9,779 bases of DNA, from the NCBI GenBank assembly GCA_002503595.1, contig DASC01000165.1, positions 1 through 9,779 of the forward strand. The letters run 5' to 3'. The stretch is from Candidatus Methanogaster sp. UBA203. Its GTDB lineage: Archaea; Halobacteriota; Methanosarcinia; Methanosarcinales; Methanogasteraceae. The notes beneath the pieces were generated by a model. It was not told where the DNA came from and did not search any database. It saw only the letters and a program-made list of their open reading frames with translations. Made by a program: the position numbers and the translations under genes. Of the stretch, positions 1-6,157 are shown piece after piece (position 1 is the stretch's first letter; each line of letters starts with the position of its first letter).

Positions 1-989
1 GGTAATTTTAAATATCCCAGGGACATCTTTTCGTTTCCACTTCGAGGGATGGACTCAAATTCCACATCTTTTGTAAAATTGACAATAATATTATTGGCAA
101 AGAATCCATCTTTCATAATGAATTCATCAATCTGTTTTAATTTGCCTTTATTCAGCATTCTCTGATATGCATTTTCATCCATACTTTCGTCTTTCTTAAT
201 TGGACTTCTGTGGTGGACATAGGCGATCTTTAACAGTTTTTCTGGCTCTATCATAAAGTTATAATACGATTTCCCACCCACTTTACCTTTTATTGCGGGT
301 ACCGATTGAATAAATTCGGGAATCTCATCACCACTATGCAACTTCGCAAAAAGCTGATATTTGGTAGAAAAACCAATAATCTTACTTAAATTTGTAAAAT
401 ATCTTATCTCATCATCTTTCCAGATGATTATATCTGCTCCTTTTGCATCCGCTTCATCATTCTCACTTACCGTTATATTTTTTGTGCAAATCAAAAAAGT
501 TATCCGTATGTCTTTTTGTTCGTAATGTTCACGAATCGCTCTTGTTATTCTATTTTTAAGGTCTTTTATCTCAGCAATATCTTTTGCTAAAGTCTTCGGT
601 CCAAGCATCTCTTTTGCTTTGCACTCGATCACGAAAACGTCTTTTTCAGCCTTCGCAAACACATCAATCTGTTTTCTTTTCTTTCTTTCAGCACCACGAG
701 ACATAATGTCAATTCTTAATTTGCCTTTATTCAGTTCGGTAAACCCCATATCCTTGAATAATAGCCAGACTTCATCCTCAAACCGATCTCCAATGCTTTT
801 CTTTTTATGAAGGTCAGAGTTACCATTTTTAAACCTGCTTTTTACCCCATAACCTTTATTTAGATATTTTCCTTCTTCGTCCGTTGAAACTTTTATCTCA
901 ATACAATCCTTTTTTCGCAATCTTATTTCTTTAGAAAAATCTTTGTCATCTTTGGTTATTAAGGGGTGAATAAGGCTATGACCACTCAT
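1..989 (-). CDS. PD-(D/E)XK nuclease fused to DGQHR (DndB-like) domain, 3' end outside window
   Basis: I translated this open frame by hand. It has no stop before the left edge, so 329 residues plus part of a codon are visible. Residues about 65-205 have the layout of a PD-(D/E)XK restriction-type nuclease: a helix with GDRFEDEV (67-74), then QID (Asp109), then the strand VFVIECK with Glu122-x-Lys124. Residues about 210-329 resemble the N-terminal half of DGQHR domain proteins, the superfamily that includes DndB of DNA phosphorothioation systems: KYQLFAKL, a SYYNF strand, the helix KLLKIAYVHHRS, and a FFANNIIVNF strand. The signature DGQHR motif would lie beyond the window. No membrane segment is visible. 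The ATG at 989 is chosen because an in-frame stop lies just upstream and a TATA box sits 22-31 nt before it; there is no Shine-Dalgarno site. The gene is more AT-rich than the operon next to it. A defence or DNA-modification role is inferred. Fold assignments are by motif recognition only. Confidence 0.87.
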   Translation of the reverse strand, partial: MSGHSLIHPLITKDDKDFSKEIRLRKKDCIEIKVSTDEEGKYLNKGYGVKSRFKNGNSDLHKKKSIGDRFEDEVWLLFKDMGFTELNKGKLRIDIMSRGAERKKRKQIDVFAKAEKDVFVIECKAKEMLGPKTLAKDIAEIKDLKNRITRAIREHYEQKDIRITFLICTKNITVSENDEADAKGADIIIWKDDEIRYFTNLSKIIGFSTKYQLFAKLHSGDEIPEFIQSVPAIKGKVGGKSYYNFMIEPEKLLKIAYVHHRSPIKKDESMDENAYQRMLNKGKLKQIDEFIMKDGFFANNIIVNFTKDVEFESIPRSGNEKMSLGYLKL

Positions 990-1010
990 GACTAATATAA
1001 TTGTTCTTTA

Positions 1011-1020
1011 GTGATATAAA
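1011..1020 (-). promoter_or_regulatory. Archaeal TATA box for the nuclease-DGQHR gene
   Basis: Read on the minus strand, 1020-1011 is TTTATATCAC. The box ends about 22 nt before the ATG at 989. Transcription would then start very near the ATG, giving a leaderless or almost leaderless mRNA. This fits the lack of a Shine-Dalgarno site. Confidence 0.5.
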
Positions 1021-1159
1021 CGTTTCTTCGTCCAAAAAGATATTACTACCCTTAAGTCACAGACCTCGGATTGGGAAATCCGCAACCCTCAGCGACGATG
1101 CTCAGGAATTATACCACCCCCAAGCCCCCCAGCATCTTAATCCATACGCAAGCCATGAA

Positions 1160-1176
1160 TCAGCAAAAAAAGCTGA
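1160..1176 (-). terminator. Oligo-T terminator-like site after the proline racemase gene
   Basis: On the minus strand, TCAGC-TTTTTTT-GCTGA begins about 9 nt after the racemase stop. The run of seven T is the usual kind of archaeal termination signal. The flanking 5-bp arms could form a small hairpin. The rest of the 195-bp gap between the two genes shows only the promoter at 1011-1020. Confidence 0.4.
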
Positions 1177-1184
1177 CCTCACCC

Positions 1185-2195
1185 TCACACAACCCTCGTC
1201 GAAAACCCATACTTCAACGGATCTTCCGGCTCCAGAATTACCCGAGATATCGCGGTCACATAGGCATTCCCATAGATCTCCGGAATCACTGCCCTGTAGC
1301 CCCCTACCCTCGCAGAACTCAAAATCCTCCCTTCAAACACCGTCCCTATCACGCTCTCGTGAAGCAGCAGATCCCCGATGTCCATGGTCCCATTAGCATA
1401 CAGGCAAGCCATCCTGGCAGCAGTACCTGTTCCGCATGGAGACCTATCGAATTCTCCATCTCCAAATATCGTAACCTCCCGATAATGCAGATTCTCATGC
1501 CCGGTTTTCTCATATATCATCGTCAGATCAACTCCTTTGATGTATGGATTTTCCGGATGGATGGTCTCCTCAAGCCCGTTAACCTCGTCCCTTATCTTGA
1601 GTCCAAGTTCTATCAGTCTTCTAATGTTCTTCATCTCCACTCTGATGCCCAGGCTCTCAGCATCGACTATTGCAAAGAAGTTGCCTCCAAATGCTATGTC
1701 AACCGACACCGCTCCCACACCCCCAAGCTCAATACTCATATTCTTAACGAAGAAGGATGGAGGTTCTACAACCGATATCTTCTCTATCACAGAATCCTTG
1801 ACATGTAGCCTGACATTCACGATTCCTGCAACCGTCTCATACGATATCTCTGTCTCTGGCTCCTCCATCCGGATATATCCCAGTTTCGAAAGCGCGCCCG
1901 CAACCCCAATCGTTGCATGTCCGCACATATACATGTACCCAAGCGTGTTCATGAAGATGAGCGAAAATTCTGCTCTTTTATCGATCGGGGGCAGGACTAT
2001 GGCTCCAAACGAGTCCATACTGCCTCTGGGCTCAAACAGGACACATGTCCTTATCCAATCCATCTTCTCCTTGATATATTCCAATCTCTCGATCATGCTA
2101 TCGCAATTTACCGGAGGAAATCCTCCGATGACTATTCTGGTCGGCTCTCCTCCGGTATGCGTATCCACCACAAAGAGGACTCTCTCGGTTCTCAT
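1185..2195 (-). CDS. Proline racemase / 4-hydroxyproline epimerase family protein
   Basis: Cofactor-independent enzyme of the proline racemase family, 336 residues, a normal length for the family. It begins with the family signature DTHTGGEPTRI (11-21). Both catalytic cysteines are present: Cys91 in MYMCGHATIG and Cys254 in DRSPCGTGTAAR. Having Cys at both places points to a racemase or 2-epimerase, because trans-3-hydroxyproline dehydratases carry Thr at the second site. Proline and 4-hydroxyproline cannot be told apart by eye. EPRG (55-58), the substrate-side GGNFFAIVDA (170-179) and GGYRAVIPEIYG (298-309) also fit. It is cytosolic, with no signal peptide. Its ATG overlaps the stop of the upstream phosphorylase as ATGA, and GAGGAGTG lies just upstream, so translational coupling is likely. 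It is the last gene of the operon. A 342-bp partial copy lies at 9146-9487. Confidence 0.95.
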   Translation of the reverse strand: MRTERVLFVVDTHTGGEPTRIVIGGFPPVNCDSMIERLEYIKEKMDWIRTCVLFEPRGSMDSFGAIVLPPIDKRAEFSLIFMNTLGYMYMCGHATIGVAGALSKLGYIRMEEPETEISYETVAGIVNVRLHVKDSVIEKISVVEPPSFFVKNMSIELGGVGAVSVDIAFGGNFFAIVDAESLGIRVEMKNIRRLIELGLKIRDEVNGLEETIHPENPYIKGVDLTMIYEKTGHENLHYREVTIFGDGEFDRSPCGTGTAARMACLYANGTMDIGDLLLHESVIGTVFEGRILSSARVGGYRAVIPEIYGNAYVTAISRVILEPEDPLKYGFSTRVV

Positions 2196-2968
2196 AACGT
2201 CGCCGCACTCCTCAGATATTCCATAACAAGCCTTATCGCCCTCTCTATAGCAATATCCATCTGCTCAGGAACCATATCGTCATTATCCAATCGTTCACCG
2301 ATGATGCCTGTCACACAGGCTGTGGGGATATCAAACAGTCTCCCCATTATAAAAAGCAACGAGCATTCCATCTCCATGTTTACCGCACCCAACCTGCTCC
2401 AATAATCCACAGCATCCCTGTATCTGATCTCACCGGGCTGGTATCCACGAAATCCATCCTTTCTGCCCTGACCTGTATAAAATGTTGCCGTAGAAACGGT
2501 AATCCCACTCACATAAGGAATCTCAAGTCTTTCCGCCGTTTGAATCAGTTCATAAGTCATCCTGATATCAGGGACGGCTGGGTATTCTAAATCAGGAATA
2601 ATCTGAGAAGATGCCCCGTCCAGTCTCACCGCACCCTCTGAGATGGCAACCTTGCCTGCCGATGCTTCCTTGCTCAAACCGCCGCATGTGCCAACACGAA
2701 TCACTCCTTTTAACACAGGCATGCTCTTGAATGCCTCGTCCAGCATTATTGAAAGCCCTGGTCCACCTATTCCATGTGAGATTACTGCTACCTTCGTATT
2801 CTGCAACATCCCAACCCATGTTCTGTATTCGCGATTGTTACCGATCATCTCAGGACTATCCAGATGAGAGGCGATCTTATCGGTTCTGCCCGGGTCTCCA
2901 GATATGATCAACCATTGAGTATCGCTTACAAGATTCTGATTGATAGCTAGATGGTATGTATTTCGCAT
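2192..2968 (-). CDS. Uridine phosphorylase-type nucleoside phosphorylase (NP-I family)
   Basis: Reversible phosphorolysis of a nucleoside, most likely uridine to uracil and ribose-1-phosphate, in nucleoside salvage or catabolism. It has 258 residues, close to E. coli Udp. Family motifs appear in order: GDPGR (24-28, phosphate loop), NREYRTW (45-51), SHGIGGPGLSI (64-74), RVGTCGG (91-97, phosphate-binding Arg91 and Thr94), TFYTGQGR (162-169) and NMEMEC (197-202, with the ribose-binding Glu-Met-Glu at 199-201). Gln167-x-Arg169 matches the uracil-recognising Q-x-R of Udp (Gln166/Arg168), which purine phosphorylases of the DeoD type lack. It is the middle gene of the operon: its ATG follows the AOR stop by one base, with GAGGCGTGA as ribosome site inside the AOR 3' end, and its own stop overlaps the racemase start by 4 nt. 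Uridine specificity is inferred from these two residues. A different or broader base specificity remains possible. Confidence 0.9.
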   Translation of the reverse strand: MRNTYHLAINQNLVSDTQWLIISGDPGRTDKIASHLDSPEMIGNNREYRTWVGMLQNTKVAVISHGIGGPGLSIMLDEAFKSMPVLKGVIRVGTCGGLSKEASAGKVAISEGAVRLDGASSQIIPDLEYPAVPDIRMTYELIQTAERLEIPYVSGITVSTATFYTGQGRKDGFRGYQPGEIRYRDAVDYWSRLGAVNMEMECSLLFIMGRLFDIPTACVTGIIGERLDNDDMVPEQMDIAIERAIRLVMEYLRSAATL

Positions 2969-2969
2969 T

Positions 2970-4934
2970 TCACGCCTCGGGTTCGTTTACAAAGGCACGC
3001 TTCCTTCCATGCGGGTATTCATGGGGATGCCAGAGGGGTGGCCCATCCCAGTCCGGATAGGGATTGTGTGCCCCGAGCTCTTCAGCCACGTATCTCAATC
3101 CCAGGCGCTCAAGCCGCTTCCGAGTCGGGACTCCGGTCTCAGGGTCGTAGCCGTGCACCCTGTAATAATCGGTAAGCATCTCTGCATGCTTCTCAAGCTC
3201 CTCTTTCTCTTGCCTGGTTCCTTTCACCACCGGCTTCTGCGGCAGCCGGTCATGCTTCCTCGTTATCCCCTGCCTGATATTGAATGCCCTTTCCAGGATG
3301 TAGATCCTGTCTGCGGCTTCCTCCAGCCTGTAGGCGTCAAATTCGAAGCCGGTTGCTGCTGTCAGCAGTTTTGCCAGTCCATCCCAAAGCGGGTACTTCC
3401 ACACGAGCGGCACGGCACAGACCCAGCTGTTGACGGCCCCTTTGCAGCGCCCTATCGAATCCGTAAGCGTCGTGGCTCTTTCAGAGATGGTGATGCCCCC
3501 TACCGGATCTTGCGATATCTGGGGAAACCTACCTGTATTTACGAGTATCCGGAAGAAATCAGGATCGTTCTCGCCGTATGCCCAGCTCCTCCCCATGAGG
3601 TGATCGGCGCCCCTGGTCGAGGTCGCATGGGCAAGGGCAAAAAGTCCTGGAGGGTGGGTGCCCCGGCTGAGCCCCTTGACATGATAGCAGTAATCCATCG
3701 CTCCTCTGCCGATGATCTTTGCGAAGCTATACATTCCCTCGGCTACCAGATTGCCGAACCCCTCTCTCAGCGCGATTCGATGGATCAGTTCGATCTGGGA
3801 ATCCGCGTCTTCCCAGTCCAGCGACAGCCCGCCTGTGTCCTCCTTGGTGATGATACCCCGGCTGTAGAGGTCCTTTGCGAAGGCGATCGCATTACCGAGT
3901 CCTATCACATCCATTCCATAAGCATCGGCGAGGTTTCCCATCTCCATTATGGCAATGGGGTCCTGGATGCCGCAGTTGGTGCCCAGGCTGGCAATGCACT
4001 CGAACTCAAGGGCAGAGCCCTCTTCTCCTGCACGCCTGCCTGCCGGGATCCTGTAGACATCCTTGCACCTGACAGGGCAGTCATAGCAACCCGCCCTCCC
4101 TATCTCGTATTTCTTCCAGCCCTCGGGCGCCAAAGCCGCGGGAATTTCATCGGCAGAGAGCTTTTTCTGGAAGTACCTGTAGCCTGGCCGCCAGTGCATC
4201 ATGCCGATGTGTGTGCCGTACACGGCAATGACCTCATGTTGGAGGTGGTCTTTCAAAAAGAACTCTCTGTCATCCTGTGCCAGTTGCTCGAACTCTTCGG
4301 GCCTGGCCAGTTCCACCTTGCCAGTGCCTCTGACTGCTATCACCTTTAAATTCTTCGAGCCCCACACAGCTCCGCTTCCAGTGGCAGCAGAAGCATATTT
4401 GTCAACAATGGTGGACGCGAATCGGACCAGGTTTTCTCCGGCAGGACCGATACATGCCACGCTGATTTGTTCCCCATGCCTTTTGTGAAGCACGTCTGCG
4501 ATTTCCCGGGTCGTTTTGCCCCATAAGTCCGAGGCATCCCTCAGTTCGACGTTCCCGTCGTCTATCCAGAGGTACTTCGGGCTGCTCGCCCTTCCGGTTA
4601 TCACAATCTGGTCATAGCCTGCCAGCTTCAAAAACGCAGCGAAGGAGCCCCCGGCGTTTCCATCACCCAGGATGCCGCTGCAGGGTGAAAGGGTGCTGAC
4701 CTCGATCCTGCTTGTCATGCACAGAGGTGTGCCTGTGAGAGGACCAGGAGCAAGGCAAAGGACGTTTTCTGGACTTAAGGGGTCGATTCCAGGCTTCACC
4801 TTATCGAAGAGCGTCTTTGAGTTTAACCCTCTGCCGCCTATGAAATTTCTCGCAATCGACTCGTTCAGCGGCTGCTTTGTGATCTTTTCCTTCGTTAGGT
4901 CTACCCTCAGGATGGTTCCTCTCCAGCCGTACAT
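2970..4934 (-). CDS. Aldehyde ferredoxin oxidoreductase (tungsten AOR family)
   Basis: Oxidises an aldehyde to the carboxylic acid and reduces ferredoxin, using a tungsten-bispyranopterin centre and one [4Fe-4S] cluster; cytosolic. The start MYGWRGTILRVDL is the canonical AOR N-terminus (GAGG 9 nt upstream), giving 654 residues. Counting from the alternative ATG at 5000, motifs are NFIGGRGLNSK (52-62), GPLTGTP (86-92), ATGSGAVWGSKNLK (206-219), the cluster cysteines C305-YD-C308-PVR-C312 with C519 as the fourth, LEFECIASLGTNCGI (331-345) and HATSTRGADH (458-467). Two features are unusual. The segment that commonly reads DPRG is THPPG (448-451), and about 35 extra residues (WDGPPLWHPHEYPHG and neighbours) follow the usual C-terminal LGL...VAEEL. 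The substrate cannot be predicted; this is one of several AOR-like classes. It is first in an operon with uridine phosphorylase and proline racemase. Translation from 5000 would add 22 residues (see 4935-5010). Confidence 0.94.
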   Translation of the reverse strand: MYGWRGTILRVDLTKEKITKQPLNESIARNFIGGRGLNSKTLFDKVKPGIDPLSPENVLCLAPGPLTGTPLCMTSRIEVSTLSPCSGILGDGNAGGSFAAFLKLAGYDQIVITGRASSPKYLWIDDGNVELRDASDLWGKTTREIADVLHKRHGEQISVACIGPAGENLVRFASTIVDKYASAATGSGAVWGSKNLKVIAVRGTGKVELARPEEFEQLAQDDREFFLKDHLQHEVIAVYGTHIGMMHWRPGYRYFQKKLSADEIPAALAPEGWKKYEIGRAGCYDCPVRCKDVYRIPAGRRAGEEGSALEFECIASLGTNCGIQDPIAIMEMGNLADAYGMDVIGLGNAIAFAKDLYSRGIITKEDTGGLSLDWEDADSQIELIHRIALREGFGNLVAEGMYSFAKIIGRGAMDYCYHVKGLSRGTHPPGLFALAHATSTRGADHLMGRSWAYGENDPDFFRILVNTGRFPQISQDPVGGITISERATTLTDSIGRCKGAVNSWVCAVPLVWKYPLWDGLAKLLTAATGFEFDAYRLEEAADRIYILERAFNIRQGITRKHDRLPQKPVVKGTRQEKEELEKHAEMLTDYYRVHGYDPETGVPTRKRLERLGLRYVAEELGAHNPYPDWDGPPLWHPHEYPHGRKRAFVNEPEA

Positions 4935-5010
4935 CTTTTTCCGCCTCTTCTTGTGTTCATGCGAGCGACGAGCGTCGCAGACTCTACAAATAACAGCCAT
5001 TCGTCACCTC
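4935..5010 (-). promoter_or_regulatory. AOR leader with alternative in-frame start and second ribosome site
   Basis: An in-frame ATG at 5000 has its own strong site, GAGGTGA at 5010-5004, 3 nt before it. It would add 22 residues, including CRVC and a run of basic residues, which AOR proteins normally lack. The canonical start at 4934 has GAGGCGG. Within the leader, TGCGA...TCGCA around GCGACGAGCGTCGC forms a GC-rich palindrome on both strands, and CCTCACGAGG overlaps the upstream ribosome site. The reading could be a true N-terminal extension or a structured leader. Homology favours 4934. Confidence 0.45.
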
Positions 5011-5035
5011 GTGAGGTAGTAATGAGCAGCATTTT

Positions 5036-5109
5036 AGATAACGTTTTCGGCGTATGCGAAGTTGTGCCGAATGACAAGGGGCGGAGCCGGAGTATATGCT
5101 GTGTTATGT
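5036..5109 (-). other. attC-like (integron recombination site-like) imperfect inverted repeat
   Basis: A 74-bp site lies downstream of the arginase-fold gene. Outer arms are AGATAAC (5036-5042) and GTTATGT (5103-5109), pairing at 6 of 7 positions. Inner arms are GCGTATGC (5050-5057) and GTATATGC (5092-5099), pairing over all 8 positions on the plus strand if two G-T wobbles are allowed. This two-box layout with an unpaired centre resembles integron attC sites, whose folded bottom strand is the one recombined. Spacers are 7 and 3 nt, so it is not a textbook site, and the outer arms only loosely fit RYYYAAC/GTTRRRY. A competing perfect 6-bp hairpin TTCGGC (5046-5051)/GCCGAA (5066-5071) is also present. 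It could instead be a MITE-like element. Confidence 0.4.
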
Positions 5110-5118
5110 CCGTAGCTC
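5103..5118 (+). repeat. Left arm of inverted repeat bracketing the arginase-fold gene
   Basis: GTTATGTCCGTAGCTC is matched in inverted orientation by 6091-6107 (GTTATGTGCCATAGCTC on the minus strand), with one substitution and one single-base gap. The pair encloses exactly one gene. In an integron cassette the first bases are complementary to the start of attC in this way, although usually over about 7 bp rather than 16. Confidence 0.65.
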
Positions 5119-5199
5119 CTTGATAATAACGAGCTTCAAAAACAGCAGTATCGGACCGCCACATCCAGGTGGATTAGCGCCTTGCTGCGGTTGATCTAG

Positions 5200-6060
5200 C
5201 TACCTAGCCACCGCATCTGCAATCACATTCAACAGACGAAGACCGATTTGAAGTGTCTTGCTATCTTCATCGTACTCAGGGTTATAGCCGGTAAGAGCTG
5301 CTGCCTTTATCTGAAAACGTTCGGTAATCATCTGTACCACTTGCTCCACTTCGTTTGAAGAAAGTCCGTTTGGAGATCTGAAATCAACGCCAGGAGATTC
5401 CTGTGGATCGAGTACATCGATGTCAATATGGAGATAAACCTCACGGACTTGTGATTGAAGTTCAGTAAGCTTTGGAAGAAGACTCGCCATCAGCCCAGCT
5501 TTCTTCAGTTCATCAGCGGCAACTACATGGATCTTGGAGTTTTCAAGATGCTCACGTTCTTGTGGATCCAGATCGCGCACACCAACAAGAAGAGTACGGG
5601 ACTCCGGGATAGGACTGCGGTTTCCAATTAGTGTCCAGAGGTCTTTGTAACACTGACCAGTTGCAATTGCCAGTGGCATTCCGTCAAAATAGCCACTGGG
5701 ACTTGTTTCGGGTGTATTGAAGTCACCGTGGGCATCGAACCAAATGATCCCGATCTGAGAGGAATCAAGACCCGCAAGTGTGCCAAGACAGGTGTTGCAA
5801 TTCCCGCCGAGTACCAGCGGGAAGTACCCAAGAGCGATAGCGCTCTTGACACATCTTGCAAGACGAGTGTTAATCTCAACAATCGCGCTCAGCTCATCCT
5901 CAAACGGATCGCTGCGCTGAATGGTCTCGACCTTGACCTCAAAACCTCGGTCTAACAGATTGCGATCCGCACCCGCTTGCATATAACGGACCGGACCCAT
6001 CCCCATTCCGACACATTCCTGCCCTAAATGATATGGTACTTGGATAAGACTGATCCTCAT
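5200..6060 (-). CDS. Arginase-fold (ureohydrolase superfamily) protein with altered active site
   Basis: 286 residues from the ATG at 6060, a normal length for the superfamily. Mn-binding motifs are DAHGD (109-113) and HIDIDVLDP (211-219), so five of six arginase metal ligands are present (Asp109, His111, Asp113, Asp213, Asp215). Aligned to human arginase I, three key residues differ. Metal ligand His101 (GGDHS) is Cys88 (GGNCN), proton-shuttle His141 (SGNLHG) is Asp126 (SGYFDG), and guanidinium-contact Glu277 (VNP context) is Gly258 (TGYNP). Arginine or agmatine hydrolysis is therefore doubtful. I recall related sequences with GGNCN and FDGM among uncharacterised arginase family proteins, so this is probably a subfamily rather than decay; the true substrate is unknown. 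The start at 6060 is preferred because AGGAGGTAA lies 8-9 nt upstream; an ATG at 6087 would precede that site. The gene lies inside a cassette-like unit (5036-6107) and shares strand with the AOR operon 265 bp downstream. Confidence 0.85.
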   Translation of the reverse strand: MRISLIQVPYHLGQECVGMGMGPVRYMQAGADRNLLDRGFEVKVETIQRSDPFEDELSAIVEINTRLARCVKSAIALGYFPLVLGGNCNTCLGTLAGLDSSQIGIIWFDAHGDFNTPETSPSGYFDGMPLAIATGQCYKDLWTLIGNRSPIPESRTLLVGVRDLDPQEREHLENSKIHVVAADELKKAGLMASLLPKLTELQSQVREVYLHIDIDVLDPQESPGVDFRSPNGLSSNEVEQVVQMITERFQIKAAALTGYNPEYDEDSKTLQIGLRLLNVIADAVAR

Positions 6061-6067
6061 TGTCTGG

Positions 6068-6076
6068 TTACCTCCT
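6068..6076 (-). promoter_or_regulatory. Ribosome binding site fixing the arginase-fold start
   Basis: On the minus strand, AGGAGGTAA ends 7 nt before the ATG at 6060. It lies inside the extra nine codons that a start at 6087 would use, so it supports the shorter protein. It starts about 30 nt after the cassette-like core GTTATGT, so the unit carries its own translation signal but no evident promoter. Confidence 0.7.
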
Positions 6077-6090
6077 AACTCCTGCAAATA

Positions 6091-6107
6091 GAGCTATGGC
6101 ACATAAC
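6091..6107 (-). repeat. Right arm of inverted repeat; cassette-like leading core GTTATGT
   Basis: The minus strand reads GTTATGTGCCATAGCTC from 6107 to 6091. It is the inverted partner of 5103-5118. Its first seven bases are fully complementary to ACATAAC at the beginning of the attC-like site. Just before it on the minus strand, ACTTC occurs about 20 nt upstream of GTTATGT, similar to the spacing of ACTTC and GTTATCT in the 5036-5109 site. Confidence 0.6.
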
Positions 6108-6157
6108 GGTCACGCTCATATCTGAAGTCCCAACCAGGGATTTCTATTACCACTTCT

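Noticed and set aside
619..810. 63-codon plus-strand open frame
   Set aside because: Shadow of the minus-strand nuclease-DGQHR gene, which spans the whole of 1-989.
1071..1808. 245-codon plus-strand open frame over the racemase 3' half
   Set aside because: Another antisense shadow with low-quality composition and no supporting signals.
1537..2226. Long plus-strand open frame of 229 codons opposite the racemase gene
   Set aside because: It is the antisense shadow of the proline racemase gene and has no family motif or ribosome site. The minus-strand product carries both catalytic motifs.
2940..4349. 469-codon plus-strand open frame opposite AOR
   Set aside because: Shadow of the GC-biased AOR gene. 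The translation is rich in Pro, Arg and Cys with no recognisable domain, while the minus strand gives a full AOR.
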